64,000 nucleotides of DNA from Platycnemis pennipes. Lineage: Eukaryota > Arthropoda > Insecta > Odonata > Platycnemididae. The stretch covers positions 57,578,872 to 57,642,871 of the forward strand of contig OW121852.1 of NCBI GenBank assembly GCA_933228895.1, given 5' to 3'. Positions 46,851 through 58,463 of this stretch are shown here, piece by piece. Made by a program: the position numbers and the translations under genes. The notes below the pieces were generated by a model. That model was not told the DNA's origin. It did no database searches and was given only the letters and a program-made list of their open reading frames with translations. How positions within the stretch are numbered: position 1 is the first letter of the stretch; every line of letters starts with the position of its first letter.

Positions 46851-47633
46851 GCTCTTCGGCCTTAAATATTACCGACGAAAGGAGAACTTGAGTTTATCTC
46901 ATGTACAGGTGTAACATTTTTCTGACATTTGTTTTTAAAAAAAATATTACATGTGATGCCTGTAGTTATCCTACTCTGGAGGCATCTACTTTTCTGGTAG
47001 GAAGTTTTATCTTTAAGTTGATGTGAGACATTTGGTACATTTACTGAGGTAAGGGGCAATCCAATATTTTGGACTGCTTCTGATACCTATTTTGTAATGT
47101 TTCTTTGAATACGTAGAGTGATCAACATTATAAAAAACCTTTAAAAATTATAAGAGATCAGCATTTACAAGTTTTTGACAAATGAAGTTCAAATACCAAT
47201 TTGAGCAGGACCTGTCTTTTTTATAGGGGATGGGGTGATTACATGAATCACTGATTGATTTATCTATTATTCCTATAGCAAAAGAAAATGTTATTTGAAG
47301 TTATCATATGATAATAAATAATATTTTCTGGAATCTCTTTAAGGGCTGAGGAGTGTTTATTAGTTCACTGAGAAATAATGGCAATAAGGAGGGATTAATT
47401 AAAAATGAGGGAGTTCCAGAGATAGACTTGTAGCTGTTCCTGGTGGAAGAGAAATTGTATCCTGACTGAATTTTGGGAAGGCTAAGTTGATGAACTTTTC
47501 CTTAGGATTTTTGGATGATGTTCCTGGATGCTATCCAGGAACAACATCCATGCCTGGATACCATAATTAAAGGAACAAATACTGCAATTTCGAAGAAAAT
47601 CTATACGCTTCAAAATTTCGAACCAGCCACATT

Positions 47634-47951
47634 AACTGGTTAACGCGGTGACTTAAACATTACAACCATTGGAGATTTCCTTTCTTTAGATACAATATTA
47701 GGATTGTTGACTGATGACGATGAGTAACTTTACAATTATGAGTCGACTGTATTTATTATGTTTCCATTTGAAAGGAGAACGACGAAAGGAGAACTCCAAT
47801 GGCCGTAAACTCCAATGTTTAACTGGCTAACGTGGTGGCTTAAACATTACGGCCATTGGAGATTTTCTTTCGTTTGATACAGTCTTAGGATTATTGACTG
47901 ATGATGATGAGTAACTTTACATTATGAGTCGACAGCATTTCTTTTGTTTCC
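47634..47951 (+). repeat. duplicated ~131-bp retroelement-like unit
   Basis: Units 47634-47765 and 47821-47951 are close direct copies (AACTGGYTAACG, CTTAAACATTAC, CATTGGAGATTT, TTAGGATTRTTGACTGATGA). Each holds the LINE-type 3' signature TTAGGATTRTTGACTGATG, so they may be SINEs or truncated LINE tails that share a 3' end. The 55-bp spacer contains CTCCAATGGCCGTAA, inverted relative to the second unit. Confidence 0.65.
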
Positions 47952-50294
47952 GTTTTCGTCGTTACGGTCGCTGGAATCAAAAGATTCATCTGGTGATAAT
48001 TACTGAATGAAATACTTGACTGTATATTCTCCTTAGTCATTAGAAATAATTCCTATGTTAAAATATATCGATAAATCTAGCAGGATACAGACATTTTGTC
48101 ATTTTTTACCTCATTGGGTATGAATTACACGACGAACTCAGCTACGACGGAGGGTTTATTTTTTTCTGCAACGCATGGCCGGAAAGAAAAGCAAGAAAGA
48201 AAGGGAGAGTGCAGCAGAGGCGCGCCCTTGTCAAGGCCGTGGTGAGTGATGGCGGTTGGAGGGATTTTTGAAGGTGGGGAGGGGCGGGACGAGTGCCGAG
48301 CGAAAAGGAAACGAGAAGGGACTGGAACGAGTAAACTACGCGTACGTGAGGGAAGGGCTCGAGTAGAACTGAAAAACAATGCTTCGGCGAAGAAACCGCA
48401 GAGGGAGAGAGAGAGAGAGAGGGTACATGGTGGAAAACACTCTCCTGGCTTTCGGAGTTAGGTTGGGAAAGTTACAAACGGTCGTTACTAGTGCCATGTG
48501 ATTAACTTCCTCATTAAATCAATTGCAGTCATTATACAGCAAAAATGTGCTACGAAACATGTATTGACGGAGCGAAATTTAGGGAATTTTAATGCTTAGA
48601 AATCCATAACAGCAAGTACCATCGAGTTAACGTTTTACCTCAAGCGAAGGGATGAAATCGGGTGGGAGACTTGAAACCCCGAAAGGAAAACTATGGAAGG
48701 AGTACCGCTAATCCATTTGATGACTACTACTCTCCACAAAAAAAATGAATAAGAATAATCAGGAGACCTCAGCTCTGTGTTTTACAGGAAAAGCAACTAA
48801 CGATAGCAGATACTAAATAATAAACATTTAAGAGATAAAGAGGTCTTCATTACCTTTGCCTTAGAACACCGATCATTAATTGCAGACTAATCCTCAATAT
48901 TTCCTTCCACCAATATAAAACACTACTTGGGGTGATCGCAGGATTTGTGCACCTATTAATGAGCCAAATTCTCTACAGAGCAATTATATAATTTCATACG
49001 TTCACCCCACCCACGTTCATTGATGTAACAGCATTGCCTCCCAATTGTAATATATTCTTAAAGTCCCTAAGCAACAAAGAAGAACGTTTTGCCCTTAATT
49101 TTCCCAATGATGTTAGTATTTTCCGGAGAAAAACTTTGAAGTTAACTTTCTCCTCCTAATTCGTTGAAATTAGGCCGCAGGCGAACCCTCAACGCAGACA
49201 AACATGTTCGGTGTGTAATTGCTGATGAAATACCTTGGGTGCCTGGGATGAGCAACTGAATAGGACACTTAAGATTGTGTTTCCAGAATTTTTCCGGCAA
49301 GCCAGCATTCGATAAGCATATTTGACAGATGTCGTGATATACCTACATGCTTTATCTGTACAGTCTAATTGATCCTAATATGGTTTTGGATGGTATAATA
49401 CAAGCGTATTACCAATGTCCCACAACAGTCTGAAATACGTTGCATATAGAAATAATAAAAATAACCACGGAAAAGGAAAAAAGAAGAAAAAGATAATTAT
49501 TCATACTTTTATTTAGAGGCACGTCATGATAAAAATGTGTCTACGTTATTCGCATCTCGAACATGTAAATGAGCGGAAAATGACCTGTGACGTCATTTGG
49601 CGAGAGCTAATGGAGTAGGAAATGTCAAAGCTTGGAATGACGAAGGGGGTATTAAGATTTGCTTCCGTCTCTGTTTACGCACCGAGAACTTGCCAGACTT
49701 ATTAGATCAACGAAGACTTGGAAAAGTAAAACAAACAATAGCAAACAAAATCAATAGCAATAACAAACAATTCCTCGATGACTACAACGCTCTCATTTCA
49801 TCGACTCGACAGAGATGGAGGATATGATCCACGATCTAAGAAAAGAAATGCTATTAGAGTTTGGATGGAGAAGAATGGATATAATATATACATATTCCAG
49901 AATTTCTTTGAGACAGCAGGATTATGGAGAAGAGTCGATTTTCACTTCCACCAAACCTTTGAGTGGATTTTTTCATGATCTTCTAGCGCGGATATGATAA
50001 TATGCACATAAATATTTATTTTGACTAATATGCACAAGGGCTAAAACATTATGCCGTTATAAATCATACGTATGTTTTGCCACTCACGAATCTTGTATGT
50101 ATGTATGCATGAAGACGTTCAAGCAATTACAAATATCCCTCTTCCTTCACAGAGGTTATCCTTCAAGTGTCTGAATCATCTTCGTCTGTCGCACATGTAT
50201 TTCAACGGATAACATTTCACACATTTGTTAGCAGCAAAAGAAACGTACGTGAAAACTTATAAAATGAAGCCATATGGAGCGCTACCAGGAATGT
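47952..50294. other. no gene recognised; (GA)n microsatellite
   Basis: A GC-richer pocket at 48170-48430 ends in a (GA)n run near 48403-48420. Open frames around 49597-49997 overlap in three phases and match no known family. Confidence 0.45.
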
Positions 50295-50525
50295 AAATGT
50301 AAATTGGAGGGGTGGGCGGGGGCTTTCTGGAGCCCCACTGGCACTTAGACATCTTTAGATCCATTGTGCCGACCGACAGTTAACCTGCCAGCCACTTGCA
50401 GAAAGGGGACAAGAGCACCACGGTAGAGGTATGGAGTAGGTTCACCTATCCAATCTCCGTCAGGGCCCAACGTTTCGGTGATCTGACGGGAACCGGTGTA
50501 TCAATGTGGATAGGCCCTTACCCGC
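50295..50525 (-). mobile_element. 5S-rRNA-derived SINE
   Basis: On the minus strand 50515-50425 follows 5S rRNA: GATACACCGGTTCCCGTCAG, ATCACCGAAA, then GGGCCCTGACGG and ATTGGATAGGTGAACC, the counterpart of CTTGGATGGGTGACC. This spans the internal polymerase III promoter region. The sequence then leaves 5S and enters an unrelated body with CTGTCGGTC (50379-50371), a motif also found in the tails of the tRNA-derived SINEs here. It is too diverged to be a functional 5S gene. Confidence 0.65.
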
Positions 50526-53500
50526 TACCAGAGATAGTCAAGTAAGAAATTATAAAAATAAAATGCTGAGTCAGTACAGATAAAATGAATAGAAAACACA
50601 TGTTTGTGATTCATCGACAAAAATAATGGCTCGTCACAAATATCACACATATGATGTAACGGCGGGAGCATCCGGCATGTAAACAGGATGCGTTTACGCA
50701 ACCAGGAATGCATGCTTCCCCACAAGTACTAGCGAGATAAAGGACATTCACACCAACAAAATAACCATTCCATTAACCTAACGCATGCATCACTGATGAA
50801 AACAGCATTGTTCACTATGCTGCATTCTCTTTTACTGAATACCAAATTACTAGACAGTTATTCATCGAACTATACACCAATGTACGCATTGGATAGCCCT
50901 CGTGGAAAGTAACACCCACGCGGTGATAAATTATTTTAATTCAATTTAATTTCAATCACGACTTTCGCAATTATTATTTACGACATCCTTACCAAAAGCA
51001 TTAAACAAGCCTTGAAAATTCTCAAAAATAGCAGAAATGCAAACATTACAAGCGCCATAGTCACATGGCAATATACAAGAGAAGGTTGGCTCTGTGCCCA
51101 TAAAAGCTCGATCCAGATCTTAGACAGAACAATGTGGCATCAAACCAAATTAGTAATCATCCAATTTTCGAAGCAAAAAATCTAAGACATAACTTTAAAA
51201 TACATACCGTACTAACATACCATTTTTTGGAACTTCAAATATTTTCGGAACGCATTTAACTCCCATAATTTTGAGACACTTATGAATGAAATAGGTAAGA
51301 TATTCGTTATGTGTGAATATTTTTACGTGCGTAGATCTTAAAGCGTGGTCGATACCAAACTTGATTTGAATATGATATTTTTATATATTTGATGTGAATG
51401 TGAGATGAAAAGGAACAAATCCGAGGGGACGAGAAAACTTCTAAGCATAGGACGGAGGAAGACAATGAAAGGGTTAAAGTAATTGCATCCGAAGAGAAGA
51501 ATTAACATCCGACTCTCCGAGCTCCTGAATCAGCACGTTTTCTTTTCTACTACAATGACCTTCCCTCCCCACGATTCCTTTCTCCCTTCCCCTTCCATCC
51601 GCGCTTGCTCATTCATTTTAAACAGCGACCCTCAGTCGATAAGATTTCCCTAAAAAGAGCAAGACGAAACTTTCGCCCATTTGAAAGCCCGAACTACCCG
51701 CGGGGCAGTTAGCTCAACAATTACCCCTTTCCTCCCGACAGAACGATACCCTGTCGGAGCAAAGAAGAGTGGGGCCGCAGAGGATCCTTGCAAAAAAGAC
51801 GGATAGGGAGAGAGTAGAGTGGGTGCAAATGGGGTGAGGGGGGGGGGGGGTGAAGCTTCCTGAAGACGGGTTGGAGGAGGACGGTTTTCGGGAGAAAGTG
51901 TCGGCAGCAGGGAGCGAGCGAACATGTTAGGCGGAAAGGGAGCCCTGGGGGAATTTTCCAGGCCTCCCTCTTCTCCGCCAGGGAGGAGGTCAGGGGTCAA
52001 ACAGTCGGGAGGTCGAGGTGTAGGCGAGGTGGAAGAGAGAGAGAGAGAGGGAGTCAGGTGTGGGGAAGGAAATTACTTTGGAAACCACCGAGCGGAGCGA
52101 AGACTTCGCCCGAATGCCTAAAAAGAAGTTTCCGTCGTGGGAAGCCGTGGAAAGGTATAACAATGGCCAAAGTCCCCTCAACTGAGTTGGTGGGGGAGAC
52201 GAAACTAGTAATGGACGAAAACTATTTTCGGATGGATCATCTCTCGATTTCCACCCCTTGGAGGACGATACGGCGTTGTACTATGATCATGTAATATCGC
52301 AACGCCATATGGAGTCATAAGGCGATATCAATAGATATTTGTTCAAAATTCAACACCAGGCGATAGCGAGGGAAATCAAAGTATCACGTGATTTTACGCG
52401 ATAAGTGAGGCATAAGACATAAGTGACGCAAGTGCGATATTGGATAAAAAGGCATTATGCATGAGAGTTCATTCGCAGAGAACACTTCGATGGTGATAAA
52501 GATAAATTGTTTCATTTCGGCAATATTTTTTGCCACTTTGGAAATTGATACCATTTGGGAAGTGAAATGATTTCTAGCGAATTCATTGGGAAAGAGCTAA
52601 TTTACCACGAGACACTACAGCCAGTACAGGTGGGAAGGTTTAAAAACAACCGACGGAATCTCAATTGTTGAATTTCACCTCGGAAACAGACGCCATACTT
52701 GTAGTAGTGGCCAAGTAAAATGATTCATGAATCGAATTTTCGATAGTCTAGCCAATTTAATATGTCAAAATGGTGCTGGCCACATAAATTATTCGGTAGT
52801 AGACCATGACTTTCGCATCAGCCTTAAAATCGTACGATTTGAATATCATCGGTATCTAACTTAAGATTGGCACGAATATATCCAGTCATTGGTTGGTTTC
52901 ATCCCAGAGCCAAAACAGCACAGGAAAATTTAACGAAGCGCGCGGATTAACATCGAATTTTGTTCAATCCTGTTAATTAGAGGGAGAAGAAATAATTTCA
53001 ACTTCATGACACCTGTCGATTTTCCTCTACCACCTTACATCCCTACCTACTAGGGAACACTGGCCTGGATGAAGGTCTTCCTGGGTAGAGAGGATCAAGA
53101 AGAGGCGTATAGGAAGGAACTCCCTTCCAATGGATCGACAAAAGTGAGAGGCTCAGTGAATTCCTCCGCAGGGTAAAACATCTTGAGGTGGGCGTTGACC
53201 GGCTGGGGCCCCATTTTAAAGGGCATTGGGAGTAACCTACCTACCTGACGAATCAACAACTCCCTCACCTCACACAAAACCACCATAAGCGTTCGATTTA
53301 TTGAAATGCGAAACGGTTAGCTTTGATAACGATTTATATCAAGTTCTCTCCATTTCCAGGAAGCGAGAAAAGTCCATTCCACTGATAAACGAATTCTTAT
53401 TCCCTTTGCTTAGTCATTCGAATAAAGGTCGAATGGTGGATAGATTCAGTCACCCCAATCCAATAAGACAATTCTCCTTTCCATTCGTAACCCGCTTCTG

Positions 53501-55064
53501 CGGGTTGAATCTAAAACTTCATGTCCGCATCGAATTGAGAGAACAAGTGTACAAAGTTTTCATCATGCAAAATTCATTGAAATTTATTTCCAATGGTGCT
53601 CGAGGTGTAGAATTTGACAATACCAGCTTTTAATCGAAACGAACAAAAAGAAAAGTAATGGAATATACAGTCCTAGTCTTCAATTCCATTACTCCTTTTG
53701 TTCATCATTTCGAGCCAGCATCTGGAGTCTGATTTTGAATCAGTGCTGTGATGAATTCAGAGATTGCGCGCTGTGATGGCAGATGTTTTACTTATTCACC
53801 TTCATTTGAACTAGCTTTCCGTACGAGCACCGGACAAATAATATTTAGATTTAACTTCAATCGACGATGATCAAAATGGATTACAATCGATCGAAAAGTA
53901 ATTACTGGATCTGGAAGCTCTCAAGTTCCCGCAACTTTTTGACTCAATCTCTGAGAGCTATTGTAAGTCCCATGCTGCATTCCATCTTGACCGCAAAGAA
54001 TACTTTCAAGCAAGTTTTTATATAATTACAATCAGTATGTTTCACGAGTTACGTATTTCGGTTCGTCTTAAGTCTCGAATAACACGTGAATAATTCAAAG
54101 AACCTAAATTTAACTGACTATAACTTCAAGGGTTAAATTAAGATTGATTCTTTACATTTATTCCATTCACGCACCAAATGCTAATAAGAAGCGAGGTATC
54201 AAGCCAAATACGACACGTGAGAAATGACATGCATCGATGAAAAGTTATTCCTACGTCCACTCCTAGTCGAAGGGGAAATTTCTCGTGAGCATTTCTACTT
54301 CTTAAGTTCAGAGCGTTAGAAAGAAGTTTCGCTTTTACTGAGCCCTACTTTAAATTTCAGGCGCATTTTGCAGTTCAAAAAGTTACGCTTAAAAAATAGA
54401 GCGTGCGTCACGTAAACGGAATAAAGTCGTAAAGAGCAACCATTTCATCTTAATGCTATAGCTATGGTATATACCATTACCGCCTTATTTCACGGGTGAA
54501 AAACACCGTAGATCTGTTAAAAATATGAGACAAAAAATGAATGCAATGGATAAGATACATATTTTTCCCCTTTCATAAAATTAATGGTAGTGGATTCATG
54601 TTTTCATACCCAAGGGAATAAATTGTTATTCGGTGTGGGGAAGAAGAGAATGATGCAAACACTCTTGGGATCGTGATATGAGACAACGAGGCTTGATGGG
54701 ATTTTGGAGAGTTCTATGACGTCCAGACGGCAAGGAAGCTATGGTAGACACGGGAAAAATATATCCATGAAAAACAGCGCGTAGTCCCAGTCGCCACGGA
54801 AGAACATTCGGTTAAACAGCGTGGCAACCAACGATTTCACGAATAGACTTCTGCGGTCTCTGCGATTTGGAGCGCGAACGAACGAAATGCCATTCCACTA
54901 CTCCGCAAATTTACTCGTGCAGTGAAGAATCCTTCATTCGGCAAAAACATTAAGGACGGCATCCACTCTAGCATACATTACTAGACGAGTCGCTCAACCG
55001 ACTGGGGGTGGACTCGAATGGATCCCTGCGCCATACCATACACGTGCGGATGCGCCATTTAGTA
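50526..55064. other. no gene recognised; G-run and (GA)n
   Basis: Contains a 13-base G run (51838-51850) in a purine-rich patch, a (GA)n run near 52033-52049 and a hairpin at 53641. The 63-codon minus frame at 53095-53286 (MPFKMGPQPVNAHLKMFYP) has protein-like wording but no family I recognise. Confidence 0.4.
53641..53704. repeat. imperfect hairpin
   Basis: GAACAAAAAG..AGTAATGGAAT on the left is mirrored by ATTCCATTACTCCTTTTGTTC on the right with a small gap, around an 18-nt loop. Confidence 0.55.
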
Positions 55065-55320
55065 TAGGTAGGTACCTACCTCTTTTTTTCAGGGAAAGGA
55101 GGAGAGAAATCGGGCATCGACATTAGCCTACTCCATGAAAGGTTCCGAGTAATCCGCGGTTTAACGTCCTGTTGGACGGACGGAGTAATGATCTTGGAAT
55201 GCCCTCCACACATCACTCACGTAGGAAGCGATATTCCGCACAAAAATCTGTACCATTGTCGGAAACCAAACCTGGGGTTTAGGCACCAGAACCAAGTCCT
55301 TCAACTACCACAACCACCCG
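55065..55320 (-). mobile_element. decayed tRNA-derived SINE copy
   Basis: Shares with the 11.7 kb copy, on the plus strand, the stretches GCATCGACATTAGCCTACTC, GGTTTAACGTCCTG..GGACGGACGGAGTA and the end with CAACTACCACAACCACCCG. The tRNA head is heavily mutated. It abuts the LINE 3' end at 55321. Confidence 0.7.
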
Positions 55321-55960
55321 TCATGATCATGGGTCAGCAATGCTAAGATCGGTTTGACGCAGCTCTCACTTGATTCTCTAACCAGATAACCTCTTCATAT
55401 TCACATAATTCTTCACATCCTCAACAACTTCCTCCATATATCTCATACGATGCCTTAATTTACCAATCTTGACATTCACTTTTTCCTCGACAATTGTCTT
55501 CATTAGGCAATCATACCTCAAGATATGGCCGACTAAGTTTTACTGTCTTCTTCCTTACCCCCGTAAATTTTACTCTCCGGTTATGGATGAATTCTAGTTC
55601 TCTTTATTGCATTTTAGATGCCTAATGCTTGTCCTCTAATTTGTGGCAACCATTCACTCCTCAATCATTATCTTTAACAATCTTTTCTTACCACTTATGT
55701 CCTACAGCCAATGAATAAACTGTATTTCTTCCACCAGATACTTAAACATGTCCCTCTATAGTGATCTTTCGTATTCTTCCCAATTCCCATTTCTGAAACA
55801 AGCTTTGCATCTTCAAACTGGCAAACTCTACGTCAAAATCGTCTCTTTCTAATCTCTTTAGCATGGATCCATGTCATGACTTTCCAACAACTTCAGTCAC
55901 CATCCTAATTCTTCTGCTTAAGATCATTAGCATTTTTCCCGTTTTCGTCCAAATTACAAC
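55321..55960 (-). pseudogene. LINE 3' half (ORF remnant and 3' end)
   Basis: The minus strand reads, with frame breaks, [36 protein letters not shown] and a decayed RIEW region, collinear with the open copy at 14952-15185. It ends ATTGCTGACCCATGATCATG. A further 500 bp upstream of this (to about 55960) is earlier ORF sequence with many stops. This is the longest copy of this family in the window. Confidence 0.7.
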
Positions 55961-58163
55961 CAAAATATAATAATTTCTTCTCGTTAATCCCTCATATTAC
56001 GCGCGACACTGAATTCTTTGCTGTGAACATACATGAAGGGCAAGAAAGGCGAAGGCCAAAGATCGGAAAGGAAAATGATAGTTGGAAAACCAATACAGGC
56101 CATTGTAATGCTGATTGCTGGATTTCCTTTTCATGGAATCCTCGAATACAGGGATTGAAAACAAAATTTGATAGGAATTCAACCGAAATCGACTCCACGA
56201 GAGAAGGGGCGGCCACTCACGAATCGAAGGGTGTTTCCGCTCAATTTTTTTTCGGTCGCACCTCTTCAAATTCAGCGGGATTCTCGCTTCCGGTGAATCC
56301 AACGCTTCGAACCCGCGGAGCGGAAGTGGATGCGACCATCATCGATCCGCATCCGCCGAATAAATGGCTCCAAAGCGACGACGACGGAGAAGAGAAGAGA
56401 GAGAAAAAAAAACGAAAACTAAATTGATGCTCAGATTTGAAGAGAACGGCCATTCCGGCGAGTCTACCACCGATTTCCGTAATGAACGCGGAACAGCAGC
56501 ATCGCGTAATTAAACGCCACAAACTCACTCCCAAGGCCAAGAGCACAAGTTTAAAGAGAGAGAGGAATAAAACTAAGGATAGGATTTCTGAAGCTCCCGG
56601 ATTCGCCGAGAGATTCCTGAAATTTGATAATGGTCTGGGTACCCACGACTTAAGGTTTGTTCCTCCTTTCCCCCGAAAAAAGACAATTTTTCTTATCACC
56701 GTACTGAATCTGCCTCTATTTCAACGAATGTTTGAATGGGTTCAAAATCATTTTCCAGGGTTCCATTTTACTCGAAAACACTAGTTTCCTTGAGCCGTTT
56801 CATTATTCGCATCTGGATGCTTTCCGCCACTCTTTCCATCTCAATACCTTTTCTTTCCCCCCTATTACTAGCTAATGTAATGGTCTAAATTTAATTCAAG
56901 TCTTTTGCTTCATAATACTATCATCATCTTCTCCACTCACCCATTTATTCTTAGAGAGACTTCATCGAGTAACTTCGTATTATCCACTCTTTAAGTCGAT
57001 AATGATTAGATGCAGAATTAATATGGTTCTAAACCTTTTTCCGGCCGAAATAATATCGAAAAGGCATATTTAAATAGTGAGGTATTGGAACAAAATCACC
57101 GAAAGTAAATATTAAAACAATTATACTTAGGTATATCGATTACTTTACCACGATATAGGTATAGTGCTCATTTTCAAACTTCAAATAAGCCATAAACCCT
57201 TTTATATTGATCGAAACGCTCCTGTATCATAATTCGTGGAATTCACATACCAATGAAAAACAAAAACACGCTATTCTCCAACGCTCGTTTCGCCAAAGGC
57301 TAGGTCATCACAGCCTTTGGATCGAAACCTTTGCAGTTTTTTTAGAACGCAAAGCCGTACAATCACTAATAAAAAGAGTCGTTTCAGACGTGATGTGGTG
57401 GAATAACATTATTAAATATGATTTAGGTGGAATAATAATATAATAAGTGGAATAAATATAATAGGTAGAATAGATAGAATAACATGATGATTAAGTACAT
57501 CGAAACCGGTCAGTTTAAAGTTTCTTTGAGGAAAATCGTCGTACAATCACGATAGGCAAAGGCTACTGATCAATTATCCAAAACTCAACGTGGGCGGACC
57601 TTAGCGGATGTAACGTTATGCAACGACATTAACTCCCCCCTTCCAAGGATACTTTCGGCTGGGGAATCATTGGAAATTCACCCCTTGGAACGCTTGGACT
57701 TGGCTGGGGTAAACTGTAGCCAGTGGTTCCATTCGGTGTTCATTTGTCCACCTCGAAGGAAACGCAACGGGAGTATAACGTGGTATGGGAGCACACGCTT
57801 ATCTGTGGGATTCGTAAAATAAATAGATGCTGAGGAGGATAACATAATATCCCACTCATTAAGCGCAGGTTTATTGATCGAAGAGGTGCCCGTACATTGT
57901 TTGGGGAGTCTCACCAGGCTGCGTCCCACGCGAATTTCCCACGCAAGCACTCTCTCCCCCGGCAACTCAACTCTCCCACCATTCTCACCCACCTTTTGAC
58001 CTTCCCGCTGCTGTCTGCTCCGCCGTTACCCTCGCCTATTTCCCCTTTCATCTCCCCAATCATCATAGTGTATTACCAATAATGTAGGATTTTTAGACGG
58101 CCTATGCTTCTCTAAGTTACGATGCACACATCTCACCGCACAGAGAAAAATTAGCCTGGCTCA
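55961..58163. other. no gene recognised; moderately CpG-rich core
   Basis: 56000-56780 has long open frames on both strands (134 and 115 codons +, 152 codons -) in CpG-richer DNA. None resembles a known family. 56800-58160 is AT-rich with nothing identified. Confidence 0.4.
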
Positions 58164-58463
58164 GTGTGGAAACTAGACGTCATTACATGCTTGGCACATT
58201 TCTCTTTATTCTCCAGGAGAGAGACAAGTTATCTGTACGACCTTTTCAATAGCCCACCTTTATCTCGAAACTTGTCTAAAAGAAGCGACCCATCTAATCT
58301 CTACTGTCCATCACATCACACGTCTAAATATCACAAGTCATTCGTAGTCAGATCTACAGTAACATGGAATTCGCTACCAAACTCATTTAAATCTCGAAAA
58401 TATTTGTCTGCATTTAAAACACTACTATTAAACCCTTTGCTTCGAAATCCACCTCTATTATAA
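58164..58463 (+). pseudogene. LINE ORF C-terminus, another family
   Basis: Open for about 99 codons: SLFSRRETSYLYDLFNSPPL, SDPSNLYCPSHHTSKYHKSF, VVRSTVTWNSLPNSF and LSAFKTLLLNPLLRN, then TAA. The pattern R.YL.DLF...HHT....SF.VR....WNSLP..F is the C-terminal signature of CR1/L2-type LINE ORF2 proteins. The ATG at 58164 is not the true start. Confidence 0.7.

Noticed and set aside
50405..50525. functional 5S rRNA gene
   Set aside because: Too many changes in the internal promoter and stems, and it continues into an unrelated body.
56241..56699. 152-codon minus-strand open frame
   Set aside because: The opposite strand is equally open, and neither translation resembles a known protein.
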